Assembly (NCBI GenBank): GCA_019916065.1
Contig: CM034240.1
Coordinates: 18,089,894 to 18,153,893, forward strand
Direction of reading: 5' to 3'
Origin: Vitellaria paradoxa
Lineage: Eukaryota; Streptophyta; Magnoliopsida; Ericales; Sapotaceae
DNA: 64,000 nucleotides
Shown in pieces: positions 1-12,400 of the stretch. A program made the position numbers and the translations under genes. Under the pieces are notes generated by a model, which searched no databases, had not been told where the DNA came from, and saw only the letters and a list, made by a program, of their open reading frames with translations. Position 1 is the first letter of the stretch, and the number at the start of each line of letters is the position of its first letter.

Positions 1-1363
1 AGTGTTCCATTAATCTCCAAATGGCCCTCCGAACGAGAAACCTATGCGAACAACCGTCTACATAATCCATGGAACTCCAACAAACTGAACTATATTCAGT
101 TCAACAATTATAGGGTAGTTTTGGAGACTGGTTAATGGGCATTAAGGGGAATTATGAGGAAGAAGAATGGAGTTTTGAATTTCAATATATATTATAATCT
201 TCTTCAATTGGAATTAGCCAGCAATTTCTCTTTAATTAGTTTGAAGGATTTTTTTTAAAGTTTAGTTTTGAGAATTAGATTTTCCAATATTGTTTAGATT
301 TTGCAAGTTGATTGAAGATTAACTCAATTTCTATTTTGCAATTTCAACTCTCGTTCTTCAATATAATGAGTTTTAATTCAATTATGAATAGCTAATTTTC
401 CTAAACCTATTTCAATTCATGACACGTTGTAATTTTGAATTAGCTCAAAGCTTTTCCGCTTAAGTTTTTAGTTCAATATCTTGTAAGAAAAATTAGAAAT
501 TTGAGTTTTATACTTTTGAAATCGTAAATTCATAGTTATGATCTTACTTTTGTATGTCTAACTTCTAAGTTTCATATACGAAATACTCGATCCAATGGCA
601 TGATTTACTAAATAAAACATTAAGAAAATAAACATATCTTTTGACATTTTAATTGAAAAATCATTCAACCCAATTGCACCAAGTTGCTTTTGGGCTGAGT
701 TGTAAAAAGTGGGAAAGTTAGAACGATTCCTTAATGAAAACATAGATTGAATTAAAATAGGTTACATTTTAATTGATTAGATAAATTTTACGAAAAAAAA
801 GCTCAACCAAAATTATTAAATTTATAACCATTCCCTGTGAATTTTATGTTTTCTTCATAGTATTCTTTAGGAAAATTTCAAAAGATTATCACATCCTTGA
901 TTTCGATCCCTGGTGCCCCAGATTCTCACTAAGTTATATTTTAGATTGACTCTTGACCACTTGCAAGATATTGTGTTCAAAAAATTTTGCATGCATAGAA
1001 TACAATAACAATCACTTACCTCCACTGCCTTACTAATAATGGATAATAGCGGCCACAGGATTCTAAAACCAACTTGTATTTTGAAGGTTTCAGATAGTTG
1101 TTGTGACTAGCGCCAGTAACAAAGAGGCTGTAGTTTAGTATAAGGCACAACTATTAGAGGAAGTAACTTGAGAGCCTTTAAAGAAGTTACTCTTCAAGTA
1201 TCCAGACGTTAAGGTCAATTCAGAAGTAGGATAGTGTTATTATACAGTCTCTAACAAGAAAGAAGAAGTAGAGAATTATGAAGAAGAGAAAACTCAAGAA
1301 CCAAAAGAGAAGGTTAGAGAGATAGAAAAGAATAAAAGATCTTTAATAAAAAAGTGAAACTAA

Positions 1364-1590
1364 GGCTCCGTTTGGCAAGAAGTAGCTGGTAGCTTAGTTA
1401 CGAGCTACTAATTTTTGGCTTTTTTTTAAATGATCAAATTTATTCTTTTACATTTTAACATTTTTTTAAACCTTTAAGTGCAAAAAAGTCAAATTAATAA
1501 AAAGTTAAAAAGTTAGCTGCTAAAAAATTATTTTTTTTCTCTTCCCAAACATAAAAAAAATTAGTTTTTTTTTTTCTTTCCAAACCAAGC
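1364..1590. mobile_element. degenerate MITE-like repeat (GGCTCCGTTTGG end)
   Basis: The left end reads GGCTCCGTTTGGCAAG and is followed by an AGCTACTAG-rich segment. The right end is less clear and contains CCAAACCAAGC. The internal motifs TTAGCTGCTAAAAA and TTATTCTTTTACATT recur near 47.7-47.8 kb, so this is a repeat family. No clean target duplication was seen. Confidence 0.4.
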
Positions 1591-2377
1591 TTGAACAAGT
1601 ACAGAACTTGGATGAACAAAGGCCGTTCAATGTGCCTGTAGATGGGCGGCTTGGATTGCCTGAATATAGGCTGTCAGATTGCTTGGGAAGGCAAGACATG
1701 GACGACTCAGATCTTAGCCCAAACAATCTCAATAACCGTCATTCATCAGCTAAGAGATCAACAATTAAAGTTGGTCCATGTGGTTTAGAGAATTAATGAG
1801 ACAAGCCAGAATGTCATAGGATGGGAAATCAAAGAAGCAAGTGCAACTAATATATATAAATGGGAATAAATATACAAACATCTTCTAAAAAAGAGGAAGG
1901 GAAAGGGCATAATTGTAAATAGAAGGGGTATCATCGTATGAACTGGGTTGATCGACTCAGTTGATCCATTAAGTGAGAGTGCTTGGGCTTGGTAGTGGCT
2001 AGGCCCAGTATTGGTAGGGAGCTATCACCGTTTGACCCAATAGCTAAGAGTCTCCATCACTGGAGCCAACTGACTGAGGTTATTACCTCAACCCAGCTCA
2101 GCTGGGTCCTGAGAGTCACATTGGGGTACTGTAGTAGCATGCGCATGCAGTGAAAGAGTTTGTAAGAGGATCAGAAAAATGATCTGAATGTAGTGCCATT
2201 TGCAGTAGAGACTAAACCACCGTCAAATTGGTAATTTCTCCTCTCAATTTTCCATTGTTAACATAGGAAAATTCAAAGCATCAACTTAAGGGTCTCTTCT
2301 TCACAGTAAGGGTATTTATGTGTATTCATGTGGTGTTGAGAGTAGGGGGACATTTTTGCTGTTTGAAAAACTAAACT

Positions 2378-3213
2378 TGGTCTGATAACGTTTTTATTTT
2401 TTATTTTTCTGTTTATATTTTTAAAACTTTTTAAACTGACAGTAGAAATATATTTGTTAAATCTATTTATATTTTTTTTTGCTTTCTAAAAAATAAAACT
2501 AAAATAGAAAAATGTAAAAAAAAAAGAGTATTTTCACTCTATTTTTTTCTATTACAAAATTTTGTTAATTTTAACACCTTGTTCATTTTTGTTGCGTCAT
2601 ATTAAAATGAATTATTTTATTCAAATATTTTATTAAGTTAAAATTATTTTTAATAAATAATATAATTAAATTAATTATCTAAATTAATATGTAATATATT
2701 TATTAATTTATTTCTAATAAATAAGTAAATTAAATCAATTAAATTAATATGAAATACATATTATTAAATTAAATTAAATTAATTTGATTATTTTAATTAA
2801 TATGAAATATATTTTATTCAATTATTTTTAGTAAAAAATATAATTAAATTATAGTTAATATATTTTATATTTACTAATTTTAATGACATAATAATTATAT
2901 TTTATTCAATTTTTAGTAAAAAATATAATTAAATTATAATTTAATATATTTCATATTTATTCAATTAAATAATTTTATTGGTTAATTTAATTTAATTAAT
3001 TATGAAATATATTTTATTAAATTCAATAAATTTTTTAAAAACTAAAAAATTAAGTATTTTAGTAAAATACAAAATGAAAAATTGTAAATAAAATTGAATT
3101 TCTATATGCAGTTTTAATTTTCATTTTAGAAAAAAATAAAAACGAAAATCAAAAAACAAAAGAATGTAAATAAACAAAAATAAATAAAAAATTGACACTA
3201 TTATCAAACCCCT
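2378..3213. repeat. very AT-rich foldback region
   Basis: The left edge (TGATAACG followed by T-rich sequence) and the right edge (A-rich sequence ending ATTATCA) are imperfect inverted copies. Between them lie many short TTAATT/AAATATAT repeats. It may be an old inverted-repeat transposon. The low complexity makes the call weak. Confidence 0.3.
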
Positions 3214-3780
3214 AAATAGCTATTTTTGTCTATTTAAAATGTTCAATAGCAATTATGGCATTATCATTAAAAAAAAAAATTGAAAAACTTCAGCAACCAT
3301 TCCTTCAACTCCCTCCGAGTGCCTTTGCTCCTCAATTTGATTTTCAATAAATTTCACAATTATTAGTAGTAAAGTTTAACTTTTTAAATATTAGAATAAC
3401 AGGGAGTAAAGTTTAAACACGACTAATAAATAAGTGACATTTAATTTGTATTTATATTTTTTTTGTATTCTGTTTCTCTTTTATGTTTTGAGATTTATAT
3501 TTTAAGAATACTAATAATACATTTAACTTGGCATTCTTTTATTTTTATGTTTCTCTTATTTTGAATCAAAAAGATTTAAAACAATTTTTGATTATTTTGT
3601 ACTCTTATGTGTAAATAAGTTTTATGTTTTCTAAACTAAATTTTAAAAACATAAGTGATCAAATATATTTTAAATTATTTTTATTATTTTAAAAAATATA
3701 AAATAAAAAATGAATCTAAAAAATAATATCAAATAAATTTTTAATAAAAATGTAATGCAATTAATATATACACATACTAT

Positions 3781-3928
3781 GGCTCTGTTTGGTTTATTGT
3801 AATTCTCAGAAAATTTTTAAAAATTTCTAAGAGTTATTCACCTTTTATTTTACTGCGCGAGTTACGAATTTATAATTTATCTTATTTTATCTTACTTTAT
3901 CGTACTTTTTATCACTTCAAACACTGCC
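3781..3928. mobile_element. MITE, about 148 bp, family with an ACGAATTTA core
   Basis: The left end is GGCTCTGTTTGGT and the right end reads CTTCAAACACTGCC, an imperfect inverted pair. TAT flanks both ends, as a 3-bp target duplication would. The interior has a GCGAGTTACGAATTTATAA block shared with copies at 4531, 36340 and 37470. Confidence 0.6.
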
Positions 3929-4530
3929 TATAATAATATTATAGAAGAGATCGTTTGCGTCTTTCCAATAACCACATTTGGTCAAAGTTTTACAAAATTC
4001 ATTGATTGCCCTTTTAACCGTTACTATTTTCACTTTTTTTTGAATAATTTATTAAATTTTTTTGGTAATTAAAATAATTAAATGTTCTTTCAATAATTCA
4101 TTGGCAATTAATCACGTATTTTTATATAACCAAAATTTTATACTTATTCACGCTTTTAACTAATGAATAAAACCTCGTAATTAGGGGCTAATATTTTATT
4201 AAATGACTAAAAATAGCCAACTCCATTACGTTTATGGTTTTACAAATTTTGATGTATTGAATTAGTGAAATCCTTTAATAATTTTTTGTACTAGGAATTC
4301 TTTGAGAACAAAAAATAAACCACAAAATTTTACTCGAAATTTTAGCACATAATACTTTATTTGAAAACATTTTCTATTTCAGAATTGATTTTATCTTAAA
4401 ATAAAAAATTAATTCGATAAACAAAATTTTATATTTGAAACATATATTTAAATTTAAGAAATAAATTGAACTGATTTAAAAGAAATACTAAATTCAATTA
4501 TGTTAATAGGAAATAAAAAATATGTTAATA

Positions 4531-4683
4531 GGGTTCGTTTGGTTTACTAAAAAACATTAAAAATTTTGAAAATATTTAAAATTTTCTAAGAATTATTCAC
4601 TTTTTATATCACTGCACGAATTACGAACTCACAAATTATCTCATTTTATCTCAATTTATCTCACTTTTTAATCACTCCAAACA
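4531..4683. mobile_element. MITE, same family as 3781-3928
   Basis: It starts GGGTTCGTTTGGTTTACT and contains TTTTCTAAGAATTATTCAC, GCACGAATTACGAACTC and TATCTCATTTTATCTC, parallel to the 3781 copy. It ends near ACTCCAAACAC and directly abuts the next MITE. The right boundary is uncertain. Confidence 0.5.
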
Positions 4684-4690
4684 CATTAAT

Positions 4691-4859
4691 GGCTCCGTTT
4701 GGAGTAAAACAAAATAAAATAAAATCTTACAAATATCTATAAATACGAATTACGAGACAGAAAAATTTAAATTCTTCACTTATTACACGAATTACGAGAC
4801 ATTTATTTTTACAATTTTTATTTTATTTTATACACTTTTATATAATTTCAAACACACCC
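4691..4859. mobile_element. MITE, about 169 bp, family with an ACGAATTACGAGA core
   Basis: The ends are GGCTCCGTTTGGAGT and TTTCAAACACACCC. AAT occurs directly on both flanks. A close second copy lies at 38465-38632. The interior carries two ACGAATTACGAGA blocks. Confidence 0.65.
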
Positions 4860-5112
4860 AATAATATATGATTGTAAATTTGTTTAGTTACTTACATGAT
4901 TTATGAAAAGAACAAATTCTCATCAAATTTTATATTTTAAATTAAATTTTAATTACTAAATGAATTAAATTAAACACATAAAATTTTGTTTTAATTTCAA
5001 AGATAATATTTGATGGGAATTCTTATTAAATGAAATTAAATCCCTTCAAATCTATCATTCCAAACATACTATAAATTCTTTTTGGGGTAAAAATTAAAAA
5101 TTAAAAATTTTA

Positions 5113-5427
5113 GAGCCATTTGGTTTGTTTTTTCGCTTTTTGTTTTCTGTTTTATTTTCTATTTTCTGTTTTAAACTCATTTTCTATTTTACACTTTTGA
5201 AAATAGGAAAAAAGTTGAAAACGTATTTGATCACTTATATTTTTAAAATTTATTTTAAAAAATAGAAAATAGGTTTACACATAGAATGAAAAATGACAAA
5301 AAGTCATTTGACCATTTTTAATTCAAAATAAAAAAAATTTCGAAATAATAAAAATATAGTATTTTTTATTTCTTTATTTTAAGATTTTTAAAATATAAAA
5401 TAAAAACAAAAAAGTAAACCACATGTC
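5113..5427. mobile_element. inverted-repeat MITE, TTTGGTTTACTTTTCT family
   Basis: It begins GAGCCATTTGGTTTG and ends AAAAGTAAACCACATG, so the outer 100 bp or so fold back on each other. The middle carries TCATTTTCTATTTTACA and AAATGACAAAAAGTCATTT. Further copies are at 39895, 47830 and once in each of the three tandem units from 50.25 kb. Confidence 0.55.
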
Positions 5428-5569
5428 ACCTTAATTACTTATAATATTTTTCCGGGACCATTTTATTCACGAAAATTAGACAATTAATGTAGGAGTGCAG
5501 AGGAAAAATAATCGTTAGACAAAAAATTTAATTAATTAAAAAGTCAAACTATTAATTGCTATAAAAAAA

Positions 5570-6272
5570 TTTCAGATCTAAAATACCATTCCGGTAAAAT
5601 CCAAGAACGTATAAAAGCTAATTGGAATCGGTGTTCTCGCTCCATTTGAGGGGGTGAGTCGCCCGAAGTGACCATAACTTCCTGACGTTGGTTCCGTAAA
5701 ACCCCTTGCCCTCGGACGGGTTAAGTCCCCTGGTTCTAGAGAGAGAAAGCGTGTTTGAGGTTGGCAGGGAGGGGGGAGCGAGAGAGGGGGTCCGGCCAAG
5801 GTTAGGGCCAGCGGGAAGGCAAACGGAGCTGTAGGCGCCGTAATACGAAGAGAGATTGAATGTGGTTGGTTTATTGTCTCTTTTATTTTGGGAATTGAAG
5901 TTTTCGTCATCTTTGTATTTATGTCTTTTTGTTGTTTGTTAAATTTATAATTTTTTTCAAGGGATTTGGAGCTCCAGTTGGCTTTCTATTATTTTCTCTT
6001 GCATACACAGATTGGGTATTGTGAGAACTAACTGTTTTATTTTATTTTATTTATTTATTTATTTTTGGCGCTTCGATTGGTGGTTTCTTCTAGGCTTCTT
6101 TTATTTTTTGTCAGTTATGTGCCTTAGCATTTCTTGAAGCAGTGTTATTTTAAATTCTTTAATTGGCTGTATCCTCATATGGGTACTGTGTTTTAACGAG
6201 CAAAATAGTTGGGTTTTGCGAGGATTGACTCTGTTTTTGGTGCTTCATTTTGGTTGTTTTCTCGTCAATTTG
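5570..6272 (+). promoter_or_regulatory. PEX3 5' flank and probable leader
   Basis: Base composition rises sharply at about 5590-5850 (a GA/GGG-rich stretch with CpGs), unlike the AT-rich DNA to the left. It lies directly upstream of PEX3 exon 1, so it is the natural place for the core promoter and 5' UTR. No single TATA box can be chosen with confidence. A 110-codon open frame on the - strand over 5578-5910 looks like a composition shadow of the GC-rich leader. Confidence 0.45.
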
Positions 6273-6444
6273 ATGGAATAGGGAGTTTTGGAGAAGGCAT
6301 AGGAGGAAGGTATACCTTACACTTGGAGTCTTAGGAGGTGGGTATCTTCTGTACAAGCTTTATGATGCTCACAGACTGAGGCTCTCTGATCTGCAGAGAG
6401 AACTTGCCACCGAGCGGGGAAAACGATGAACTCATTAAGGCCCA
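6273..6444 (+). pseudogene. PEX3: PEX3 exon 1 with two frame breaks
   Basis: From 6286 the frame reads FWRRHRRKV, then a hydrophobic membrane segment ([17 protein letters not shown]), then [13 protein letters not shown]. This is the N-terminal peroxisomal targeting and transmembrane part of PEX3. First break: the only nearby ATG (6273) is 13 nt before TTT TGG, so it is out of frame and meets TAG at 6279. In the PEX3 frame an upstream TGA lies at 6271-6273 and no ATG exists. Second break: GGGG at 6416-6419 holds one G too many. Removing one restores ENDELIKAQ into the GT donor at 6445 (phase 2, matching exon 2). As written, a TGA follows at once. An upstream exon spliced at the AG of 6280-6281 could rescue the first break but not the second. 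Confidence 0.85.
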
Positions 6445-9400
6445 GTTAATAAAAAAAAACTCCAGCTCTCTTGTTTACTTTTTATTAGGTATTGCTGAAA
6501 ATTCTTGGAGGAAATGTAATTGGGTCTGTTTTTTGTGATTTTCCACTGATATTGATAGAATGCAAGCACATTTTGAGAGCATTCAAAGAATAGCGGATAC
6601 AACAACATTGCCGCATTCTGTGCTCTATTTGAGCAGTCGGGTGGCAGAAGAGTTAGACCTTTTGCACTTGACTGAGCAGTTAATAAGAGGGAAGGGTCAG
6701 CCCAACACTCTGACAGCTTCTGAGAAACTTGAGCTATGGGATAGACTCAAAATTCTAAGTATGAATTTTCCATCCTTCTACATTTCTTACATGTATGGTG
6801 CTTAGCTATATATATAAATATATTTAATCTTATGATGGTAAAATTGCTATCTTTGGGCTTAATTTGTGCTGGATTTTCTTTTTCCATTTTTGCAGGTTTC
6901 ACAAGAATGGTGTTGTCCCTTTGGGCAATGACAGTGCTTAGTTTATATATTAGAGTTCAAGTAAACATATTAGGGAGACATTTATATATTGACACAGCAC
7001 GCGATCTTGGAAGTTCTCATCTGCTTGTAAGAGTCACCACCTTTCCCTTGTTCATTGTTGAGAAGACAAACACTTACATCCTTTATTTTCTCATTTTGTA
7101 GTAGCAAATAGAATTATGTTGTCGGACCACCATTTCATACATACTTTGTTGTTGTATTCATGTTTTGCTAGTATTCAACACTAATAAATAAACCTTTCCT
7201 TTGTGTAGTTTACATGTGAAAGTAGTTAATAATTGGCAGGCAAGTTGTTCCTTAAGTTAAATCCTGCTTGTGTCAAATGGTGAAGCATGGAGATGATTGC
7301 ATTCAACATTTATGTAGTCCAAGAAACGTGTATTGGCATGAACCGTAATTGGATAAGTCTCACTAATTTAGCAAGAGCAAAGAATGTGGACTTCGTAGAG
7401 TATTTAGGGTTTTCTGTAGCTATCATTAGCCTCTTCCAGTCTATGTTGCTTGGACTAGGTATGGGAATCAGGTGCGAGTGTGAATTTAGGTGTCGTACAC
7501 CTCTAGTTTAGAAATAGATGATATGTGGATGTGGATCCAAATTTGGATACGAGTACGGGGATACGCCACGATTTTTAATTATTTATAAATTAATATCATA
7601 GGTATATATTTTTAATATACTCCATAATAGATTAACAAGCTCAAATAATAGAAAATGGCAATTCATAAAAATTTAATTGTCTTACATAAACTAAATTGAC
7701 CCAAATTACATCCAGTGATTCCAATCCAAAGTTCAAACAAAATATGTGATTTTTATGCTATTTATGTATCTGATTAGTACAATAGGAAGCAATCGACTTT
7801 TACACTTCCCCAAAAATTCCAATTACTACTACTAGCCATTTGCCATCATAAACAAAAAAAGAAAAAAAGAAAAAGCCTTTGCCGTTTGCCCTTTCGTCTT
7901 CCCCTGTGTCGTTTCGTCCTTCCCACCGCCCTAGCTCTCCCCCATTTACAACTCTAGCTGTGATCTCAACGACTCCCTCTCAATGACTCTAGCCATGATC
8001 TCTCTCCAAATTGATATCTTCTATCTCTCTACAATCTGTCCACCATCCTTGTCGAGTGAAGATAGAGGGAGATGGGTAAATTGAAAAATCAATGCCGCCA
8101 CAGAATGCTATCATCGGATAACTTGTACGTATTTTGAGAGATGGGTAATTTGAAAAATTGCTGCCACTGGAGAGCGCCATCGCTAGAGAAGAACCTGTAT
8201 GTATTCTATCCTCATTTGTTTATGTGAATCGCTCTAATTGACCCGGTTTGATTTTAAATTTGGGCGTAAGTCTCTGAATGTAATTTCTTCCACGAATTGG
8301 GTGATCGAAGTCCAAAATGGATGATTCCTGCATCTAAACATATGTATCCAGATTAAAAGTGTTGTACATGACTCACATTCTACACCCGCACCGGCACTTG
8401 TGTCAGATCGTGTTGACATAGGTACTTCACAGTTTTGGGCAAGTCTGCCAACATAGCTTCCAGTAGATCGTGACTTAATTGCAGCTGCAAATTGTAGTAT
8501 TTTGTTTGGATGTGAATCTTTTGAGTGGAATATCATTTTGAGGAGTTGCCTTAGAATTTGGATGCTATATTCTTGAGATTTCCTATGTATCTTCCTCTGG
8601 CTTTCTTGTGCTTGCAAGTAATGTGTTTGTTCCAAAGCGCCTTTTTTTAGTAGTTTGCTGTGCACCAGGCAGTGTTTAGCAATATTTACTGCATATTTGA
8701 TTCTCTAGCATGCCTAACTCTTGTTAAACTTGCGCGCAGCTTGTTGCGGTAGGACATTTTAAATCTCAAGTACTGTTCTGCCTCTGTAGTCTTATTTAAT
8801 AGTTTACCAGTATATCTTTGTGTGTATTTTACATTGATAAGTTAGTTTATTGAAACGTAAGATGTCATGGTATTCTTAGTTTTCTTATGGCTAGTATTCA
8901 ATATTATTTTAGAGATGAATTGTTAATTAATGTTTTTTTGGGGGATAAGTGATAAATTGTCAAGTAATGTTAAATGACTATTATATAACCTTTAATATAC
9001 GTTTATACATTAGTCAACCCGTTGATAGGCATGATTAATGGTCTTGTTAGCTTTGTTCTTGGCCTTGATAGGTATAAGGTATTCAATATACATTTTTTGG
9101 CCAAGTTCTTTTTCTTTCCCTTATTTTTCCTAGGAGTCGTAGTGTTCCCCGCCTAGTGGATCATCAGAATAATCTGGCTGGGGCCTATTAACCATATTGA
9201 GGGCTTCCAGCCCGTTACATTGTCATAATTGGTACCTGACTTTCCCATTGGTGCGCTTATCCTTGATGAAACAAGAATTAGTGGGAGCTTTAGGCTGCTA
9301 GGTCTTTCTTCGTGAGTGATTAGTGTGACATTCCTCCGAGTTCTTCTCTAATCATTTTGGTGTTGGAATTCTCCAAGGGAGTTAGTTTGCATTAGCCATG

Positions 9401-12400
9401 TATGCTTCATCAACTCTAAATGGTCTAGATGATGTGTTGATTGCCACCACTTTGTTATTCCAAATGGTTTTGATACATTGACGATAGGTAGTTGGTGTTG
9501 TTGCATATCGATGAAGCTCTGTGCGCCTCAGGAAGGCATGGTAATTGGTAGGAGAATCAATTACATGAATTAGATGGAACTTGGTAGGGGAGGAAATTTC
9601 ACGAACCTTTAGGATGATTTGTACGTACTTTAGTGATATTTGTTGTTGACTTCTGAACTCGTTGATTCTTTCACTGGGTGATCTCTCAGAATTCGTGTTG
9701 CTTGGAATGTTGCAAGGGGAATGATATTGGTGGATACTCCCTTGTTTGTGAATTCCCTTGAAATAGGTACGCACAATGGTCGATTGAGACGGTGATGCAT
9801 TTTTTGATTTTCTTTTGTAAAGTTGATAGGTAATAAATTGCTTAGAGTGTTCTGTTGAACGAAGCCACCCATGCTTATGCATTTCTCGAGATTTTCCTCA
9901 ATGATGTGAATGAGAGCTTTGTTGCCTAAAGCCACGTGGAGGAGGAGAACCCAAACTGATCAATGAATGCCTTAAACTTCTTGGCCTTGCTAAGGATTTC
10001 TACTCGGTTCCTTTAGAGTCTTGGCATGTCTCTGAGGTGATAAATGCTTGTATTTCGTTGTGCTTTTCATAGTGGGACATCACCATAGTATTACGAGTTC
10101 CATCCTTATGTCAAGGGAGGGGATCTTTGAACACATCTTTCGAGGTAATTTCCAAGTTCTTGTCCTTCAACATTTTGTGGAACAAGGCTCCAAATGCCTA
10201 ACAATCTTTTGTGGGGTGTCTTGTGGTTTGATGGTAGAAGCAAAATCGTGGTTTTCCCTCATCTTGTTTGGTTTTTTTTTGGGGAGGGGGGATGTTTGGA
10301 TCCGACAGGAATATAGCTCCATTCGCTACCTTGGTATCCAAGAGGGCTTGGAGATTTGAGATGGGAAAGTAAGTGGTCTCTTGTTTGTCTATTGCCTCTT
10401 ATTATATTCTTGTTTCTTCTCTTGAGAGGATTGCGTTGCTTCTAGGTCCACAGCATCAGTTGCATAAGTTGAACTCCCCTAGCGTTGAGGGGCATGCTAA
10501 GACGATTAGTGATAATTGAGTTGCAAAGAGGGATAATAGTATGATGGCTTGGTGTTTAGAACGTCCCTTTTATTGTCTTGCTCATGTTCTAGGCCGTGAT
10601 GTATAGACTTGAGAACATAAATATAGGATTGATGATTCACCATTTGCACCTTGTATAGTGTGAACATTCTGTCAATACTTATTTTCACCATGTGATCCTT
10701 TGACTAGGGATTTGGACACCCGCCCTTTTTTCTCTAAAGCATTTGACATATGAGAGAAGATCTCCATACTTTTGGGATTCTCTATTGAGGTGCTACATGG
10801 ATAATCTGTCTTCGACATAAAAGAATTCCTTTTTGGGATTCTTTGATGTGGTTCAACATGGTTAATCTTTCTTCAACACAAGAGAATTCCATGTGGAATT
10901 TCTTTATTAAATCCTCCCATGAAGCCACTGATCCTGTGGGGAGGTTAGCATATTGGTTTGAACTTTGTTTTTGAGGAACTTGGAGAATTCTCAAAGATGA
11001 AAATTCTTGTCGGCTTTGTGTGGTGCTATAGTTTCCATGAAGTGAACCAAATGCTCTCGGTCATCCCCCCCCCCTTTCCATTAAATCTTATAAACTTCAT
11101 CACTTAATGACCCTTGGGGCGTGAGAGTTTAGATATTGCCAAAGGGTATGGAGGCCTATGGTCTAGGTCTAGTTTAAGAGAAGGGGCAGAATTTCCTGCT
11201 GAATTAGGTCTTGGACATGGAGCTTCAATTGCTCTAAGGTAAACAATGGGTCGGGGGTTTAGGAGTATGGGAGAGGGTTGAAGTTAGATTGTGAGAGGCC
11301 AACAATAGGAATGGTTGGGGTTGGGGTTGCGTACTTTAGTTTGGGATGAGGAAGCGAGTTTGATAGGAGTTGCCTGACTTGAGGGTGTCGTAGCTTGGGC
11401 TTGTAGGGTGGAAGTGTTGGTTTGTTGTTCGTTGCAAACTTGCAATGGGGACGCGATGCTGGTAAAGGTTCTCTGCATGATTGTCTTGGTAAAGGATAGG
11501 GCTACTTCTAAAGCGGGCTACAGCTGAAAGTGGAAGTAGAGGTAGTAGTGGGTTATGTTGGAGTGCTATGATAGCCTCAATCATAGCCTCCTAGGTGTGT
11601 TGTATGGTGGTTCAAGATTGCTAGAACACTAGTATTTGCTCCATATAGCTGTAGCGGCTAGATGTAGCTTTCCTTCATTATGAGATGTTATGTAATGTCA
11701 CCTCCCTCTTGGCCTGTAATAGTGAGTTGGGAATTGTTCTTATAGAGTAGAGCCATAGAAAACAATCAATACTCTTCCCTAGCGGAGTGTGATGTGGATG
11801 ATCAGACTTGAGAGGGATGATCTTATCATCTGGGAACAATGCTAAGCATTTTTTATGGCAAGGTCATTGGAGGCCAACGAGGTGAGAATTAAGATGGGCC
11901 GGGGGGAGAGAGAGAGAGAGAGAGAGAGAGAGCAAGGAAGGGATAGTTCTAGTGATGGTAACAATTATGATACCTTTGGAAGAGGAGAGATATATGCCAG
12001 GAGGAGTCCTTTAGGGCATAGGACAAGGTGTCACATATGCTTGGTGGGATATCCAACGTTGTGTTGGCATGACCCTATGTGGAAAAGAAAACACCTGGTA
12101 ATCTCTCTTTAGACCAGTTGATGGGTCTTGATAAAACCCTTGATTCTAGCCACCAAACCCCTAGGTCCTTGTGATCTTACTAAGGAATAAGTGAAGGTTC
12201 CTTGTTGGGGGAAAATCCCCAGCCCCTGCTCTAGGCCAAGGGAAGTCCTGTAGTGCCCCCAACAGGGGGTTTGCCATGACTAGGTCCTCACTTGGTGACA
12301 GCATGCAATAGACTCTCTCTTGTTGCCTCTTCTTACTGTTAATATGGCTTAGTCCTACTGACATGGCCCAACTACCCACAACGAGCATGAACTTTGGAAG

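Larger units (their letters stand above)
1..5569. other. AT-rich intergenic region upstream of PEX3
   Basis: I see no convincing gene here. The stretch is very AT-rich, with long runs of A and T, and carries several MITE-like copies listed separately. A 62-codon open frame at 1608-1796 (+) has higher complexity than its surroundings but matches no family I recognise. The stretch from about 1800 to 2280 is less AT-rich and could be an old LTR fragment, but I found no paired end. Confidence 0.6.

Noticed and set aside
5578..5910. 110-codon open frame on the - strand
   Set aside because: It overlaps the GC-rich leader of PEX3 on the other strand. Proline/leucine-rich low-complexity reading without a family; treated as a shadow.
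8234..8665. 143-codon open frame on the - strand
   Set aside because: It runs across the end of the hAT-like element and its target duplication into intron DNA, so it cannot be one old gene.
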